Assembly (NCBI RefSeq): GCF_001913155.1
Contig: NZ_CP018760.1
Location: forward strand, 2,728,001 to 2,792,000
Source: Maribacter hydrothermalis
Lineage (GTDB): Bacteria; Bacteroidota; Bacteroidia; Flavobacteriales; Flavobacteriaceae
Direction: 5' to 3'
DNA length: 64,000 bases
Shown here: piece by piece, positions 61,799 through 64,000 of the stretch
How the letters are laid out: each line of letters begins with the position of its first letter
Numbering within the stretch: position 1 is the first letter of the stretch
Program-made: the position numbers and the translations under genes
The notes under the pieces: model-generated
What the model was told of the DNA's origin: nothing
Databases searched by the model: none
The model's input: the letters and a program-made list of their open reading frames with translations, nothing else

Positions 61799-62329
61799 CT
61801 ATATCCCATCAATTTGCTCTCTTAAACTTTTCAGTGCCAAATGCATCCGTTTTTCTATCGCTTTGACGCTTACATCTTCCATTTCTGCTATTTCGGCATA
61901 TTTTTTTCCATCTATCCTATTTAATAGAAAAGTAGTGCGCTGGTTTTCTGGTAAACTATTTAAAGCGTTATCCAATTTTTCCTTGAACTGATTTTCCACC
62001 ATAATAAACTCCGGAGATTCATTGGTAGTCTTTAAAGTAGCATCGGCATACTTTAAACGTACCTTTTCAGCCTTAATAACATTAAGGTAGAGATTATTGG
62101 CAACCGTATATAAATAGGACTTTGCTTTTTCTGGTGCCACTTTGGCGCAATTCTCCCATAGCTTAACAAACGCCTCTTGTACGGCATCGTTTGCTTTTTC
62201 TTCATTGCCAAATTTGTAATAAATATAATTGAAGATAGTTTTAGACGTTTCGTTAAAAACCCTTTTATATATCTGCTCTTCGCATACATTTAATTGTTGG
62301 TCTACTTTCAATAGATTGCTTTTTATCAA
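61799..62329 (-). CDS. ECF RNA polymerase sigma factor (FecI-like), 176 aa
   Basis: Sigma-70 region 2 (FNYIYYKFGNEEKANDAVQE, AFVKLWEN) and region 4 (LPENQRTTFLLNRIDGKKYA, EIAEMEDVSVKAIEKRMHLA) are complete, without regions 1 and 3, as in ECF factors. It should direct RNA polymerase to genes under control of the adjacent FecR. No ATG is available at the 5' end: the frame opens at TTG 62329, with another TTG at 62311 as alternative, which also fits the family length. The gene diverges from a long lipoprotein gene with 88 bases between. Confidence 0.93.
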   Translation of the reverse strand: MIKSNLLKVDQQLNVCEEQIYKRVFNETSKTIFNYIYYKFGNEEKANDAVQEAFVKLWENCAKVAPEKAKSYLYTVANNLYLNVIKAEKVRLKYADATLKTTNESPEFIMVENQFKEKLDNALNSLPENQRTTFLLNRIDGKKYAEIAEMEDVSVKAIEKRMHLALKSLREQIDGI

Positions 62330-62417
62330 AGATATTTGAAAAAAAATTAAAAAGGAGGTAGGGTATTTTAAAAGTCGGTTGTTTTAGAAGTATAATAACA
62401 AACAATACCAAGTCATT

Positions 62418-64000
62418 ATGAAAAAGATTTTTAATTATGCAATGTACGTTAGCCTACTAACAATTGCTTTAAGTTTTACAGGGTGTCAAGATGAGTTCGA
62501 AGAAATTAATAATGGAGATGAGCCTACGGCAATATCTGCTAATTCTTCAACGGCAGATTTAATTCAACGTACCAGTTCTAACGATGGTTCTTGCGACAAT
62601 ATCGTTGATGGTACCAGTTGCTTCCAAATTAAATTTCCATACACGGTTGAGGTAAACGGAATAACACTTACCATTGAATCTGAAGATGATCTTGAGCAAA
62701 TAGAAGAAATTTTTGATAGTGTTGATGATGATGAAAACCTATTGGATATTATTTTTCCTATTACGATTACTGCAGGGGATTTCTCTGAAATTACTATTAA
62801 CGGATTAGAAGAATTACGCGAATTGGCTGCAGATTGTAAAGAAGGCGGAGAAGATGATGATATAGAATGTATAGATTTTGTATACCCTATAACACTTTTC
62901 ACATTTAATGTCAATCTAGAGCAGACCAGTACTATTGAAGTTACAAGCGACCGTGAACTACGTTTGTTCTTCAAAGATTTGGGCGACGATAACTTAATAA
63001 GTTTTGATTTTCCTGTTACTTTAAAATTATACGATGAAACTACTATCACTGTAGCAAGTAATCAAGAGCTGGTGGCTGCTATTGAAAATGCAAAAGATAA
63101 TTGTGATGAAGATGATGATGACGATTATAACGATGACGATTTTAATATAGATGAATTTAAAAACGAATTGGTTGAATGTGTATGGTTTATTACTGAATTT
63201 AAAAGAGACAATATAGATCAAACTCCACAATTTGTAAATTATATTTTAAACTTTAAGGAAGATGGCACCGTTGTAACAGGCTTTACAGGAGCAACAACTA
63301 ATGAGGGTACTTGGAGCACGACTGTAAGTGATAATGGAGCAAAATTGACAATTGAATTCGATTCCTCGACAGATTTTAACCTAGAGTGGAATGTCTATGA
63401 TATTGGAGACGACAAAATAAAGTTATATAACGGCGATAGTAACCGTGTTATAATGAAACAATTTTGCGATGAAGATTTACATGAGTTAACTACTGAGGGT
63501 GTTAGTGAAATTTTGAGAGATTGTTCTTGGATAATTAAAAGCGTGAAGAACAATGGAGATCAGATTGATAGATTATTGGGTGGCGCGTTAGAGTTTCAAC
63601 CGCAAGGTGTAATAACCCTTACCAATAATGCTATGGTTTCTCAAGGTACATGGGCAATTACAACAAATGCACAAGGTCGTTTTGTAGTAGCTATTTCAAT
63701 AGGTGATGAAGGTGCTGTAAGTTTTGAGTGGTTGTTGAGCGATTTAAAAGATAGCATTGTAAAGTTCAATGTAGAAGAGACTTTCTATGAATTGGTAATC
63801 GTTAAAAAATGTATGGATGATGACGATGAAGATGAGGATATCACATACGTTAAAAATATTTTTGATAATACGGAATGGAATGTTGCTTTGTTCTCGGAGA
63901 ACGATGACGAGTCTACAGATCTGTATGTGAACGATACTTTTTACCTGGCAAATGACGGTACTTTAGAAATAAGAAATCCTAATGGGGTGGTTTTAAGTAA
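62418..64000 (+). CDS. Large repeat-built lipoprotein, 527+ aa (3' end outside window)
   Basis: ATG 62418 opens a frame with no stop up to the window end. Signal peptide with lipobox FTGC (Cys 23), then an Asp/Glu-rich protein. First come two similar units of about 115 residues, each with two copies of a strand pair such as FPYTVEVNG / TLTIESEDDLEQI and FPVTLKLYDE / TITVASNQELVAAI. After an acidic linker (NCDEDDDDDYNDDDF) come at least three units beginning with a Cys/Trp pair (ECVWFITEFK, DCSWIIKSVK, NTEWNVALFS) and running through LxFxxDGxVxx and GTWxxxxxxxGxxLxIxF, like small lipocalin-type barrels. Function unknown. It diverges from the FecI-like gene, so it may belong to that regulon. 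Confidence 0.88.
   Translation, partial: MKKIFNYAMYVSLLTIALSFTGCQDEFEEINNGDEPTAISANSSTADLIQRTSSNDGSCDNIVDGTSCFQIKFPYTVEVNGITLTIESEDDLEQIEEIFDSVDDDENLLDIIFPITITAGDFSEITINGLEELRELAADCKEGGEDDDIECIDFVYPITLFTFNVNLEQTSTIEVTSDRELRLFFKDLGDDNLISFDFPVTLKLYDETTITVASNQELVAAIENAKDNCDEDDDDDYNDDDFNIDEFKNELVECVWFITEFKRDNIDQTPQFVNYILNFKEDGTVVTGFTGATTNEGTWSTTVSDNGAKLTIEFDSSTDFNLEWNVYDIGDDKIKLYNGDSNRVIMKQFCDEDLHELTTEGVSEILRDCSWIIKSVKNNGDQIDRLLGGALEFQPQGVITLTNNAMVSQGTWAITTNAQGRFVVAISIGDEGAVSFEWLLSDLKDSIVKFNVEETFYELVIVKKCMDDDDEDEDITYVKNIFDNTEWNVALFSENDDESTDLYVNDTFYLANDGTLEIRNPNGVVLS

Noticed and set aside
62327..62334. TATCTTTG on the minus strand, an exact match to the -7 promoter box, at the start of the sigma factor gene.
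   Set aside because: It overlaps the TTG start codon and has no -33 TTTG at the right distance. It would work only if translation began at the second TTG (62311), so it is not listed as a promoter.
62564..63049. A 161-residue minus-strand open frame inside the divergent lipoprotein gene.
   Set aside because: It is a Ser/Ile/Lys-rich mirror of the acidic repeat coding strand; the plus-strand frame has a signal peptide, lipobox and repeats and is clearly the gene.

Overview
The window comes from the chromosome of a low-GC (roughly one third G+C by eye) marine-type flavobacterium (Bacteroidota, Flavobacteriaceae; gene content resembles Maribacter, Zobellia and relatives, but the genus is an inference). 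The signs are SusC/SusD outer-membrane pairs, type IX secretion (T9SS) cargo with a gliding-motility C-terminal domain, PorP/SprF, a FecI/FecR/TonB-receptor set, the TTTG / TAnnTTTG type of promoter, mostly A-rich rather than Shine-Dalgarno start regions, and a str-S10-spc-alpha ribosomal cluster that lacks tuf and is followed by carA and eno.

Layout. 1-670: the 3' part of an IS1182-type transposase with higher GC than its surroundings, cut by the window edge. 684-3461: an orphan hypothetical gene, an atypical SDR oxidoreductase and two paralogous single-domain cupins, all on the minus strand. 3629-9614: a minus-strand operon of a 950-residue T9SS type B cargo protein, a PorP/SprF protein and a TPR/OmpA peptidoglycan-binding protein. 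9867-20459: housekeeping and envelope genes (mpl, DUF1569, radC, a polysaccharide-deacetylase-like protein, a YjjG-type HAD phosphatase, a lipoprotein plus DUF5723-like outer-membrane pair, a secreted unknown, rarA, a rhomboid protease, rlmB). 20524-29323: minus-strand lipoproteins of the arylsulfotransferase and PQQ sugar dehydrogenase families, then a SusC-SusD-lipoprotein operon without any CAZyme in view.

29639-46863: rpsL-rpsG-fusA-rpsJ, then rplC through rplQ including secY, infA and rpoA, nearly gapless. Only four gaps exceed 50 bases and all four contain foldable inverted repeats: an intrinsic-terminator-like hairpin with an overlapping 14-codon ORF before rplC, and nested hairpins before rpsH (S8), rpsD (S4) and rplQ (L17). 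These are the best candidates for undescribed regulatory RNA in the window. 46900-54445: carA, eno, glycogen/starch synthase, citrate synthase, and two arginine-deiminase-fold enzymes (one CtlX-like), several separated by clear terminators. 54512-64000: an SDR-DUF2867 protein with a small unknown partner, argS, and a FecI-like sigma factor, FecR anti-sigma factor and STN-containing TonB receptor; diverging from the sigma gene is a long repeat-built lipoprotein that runs off the right edge.

No tRNA, rRNA, CRISPR array, prophage or complete mobile element was recognised.
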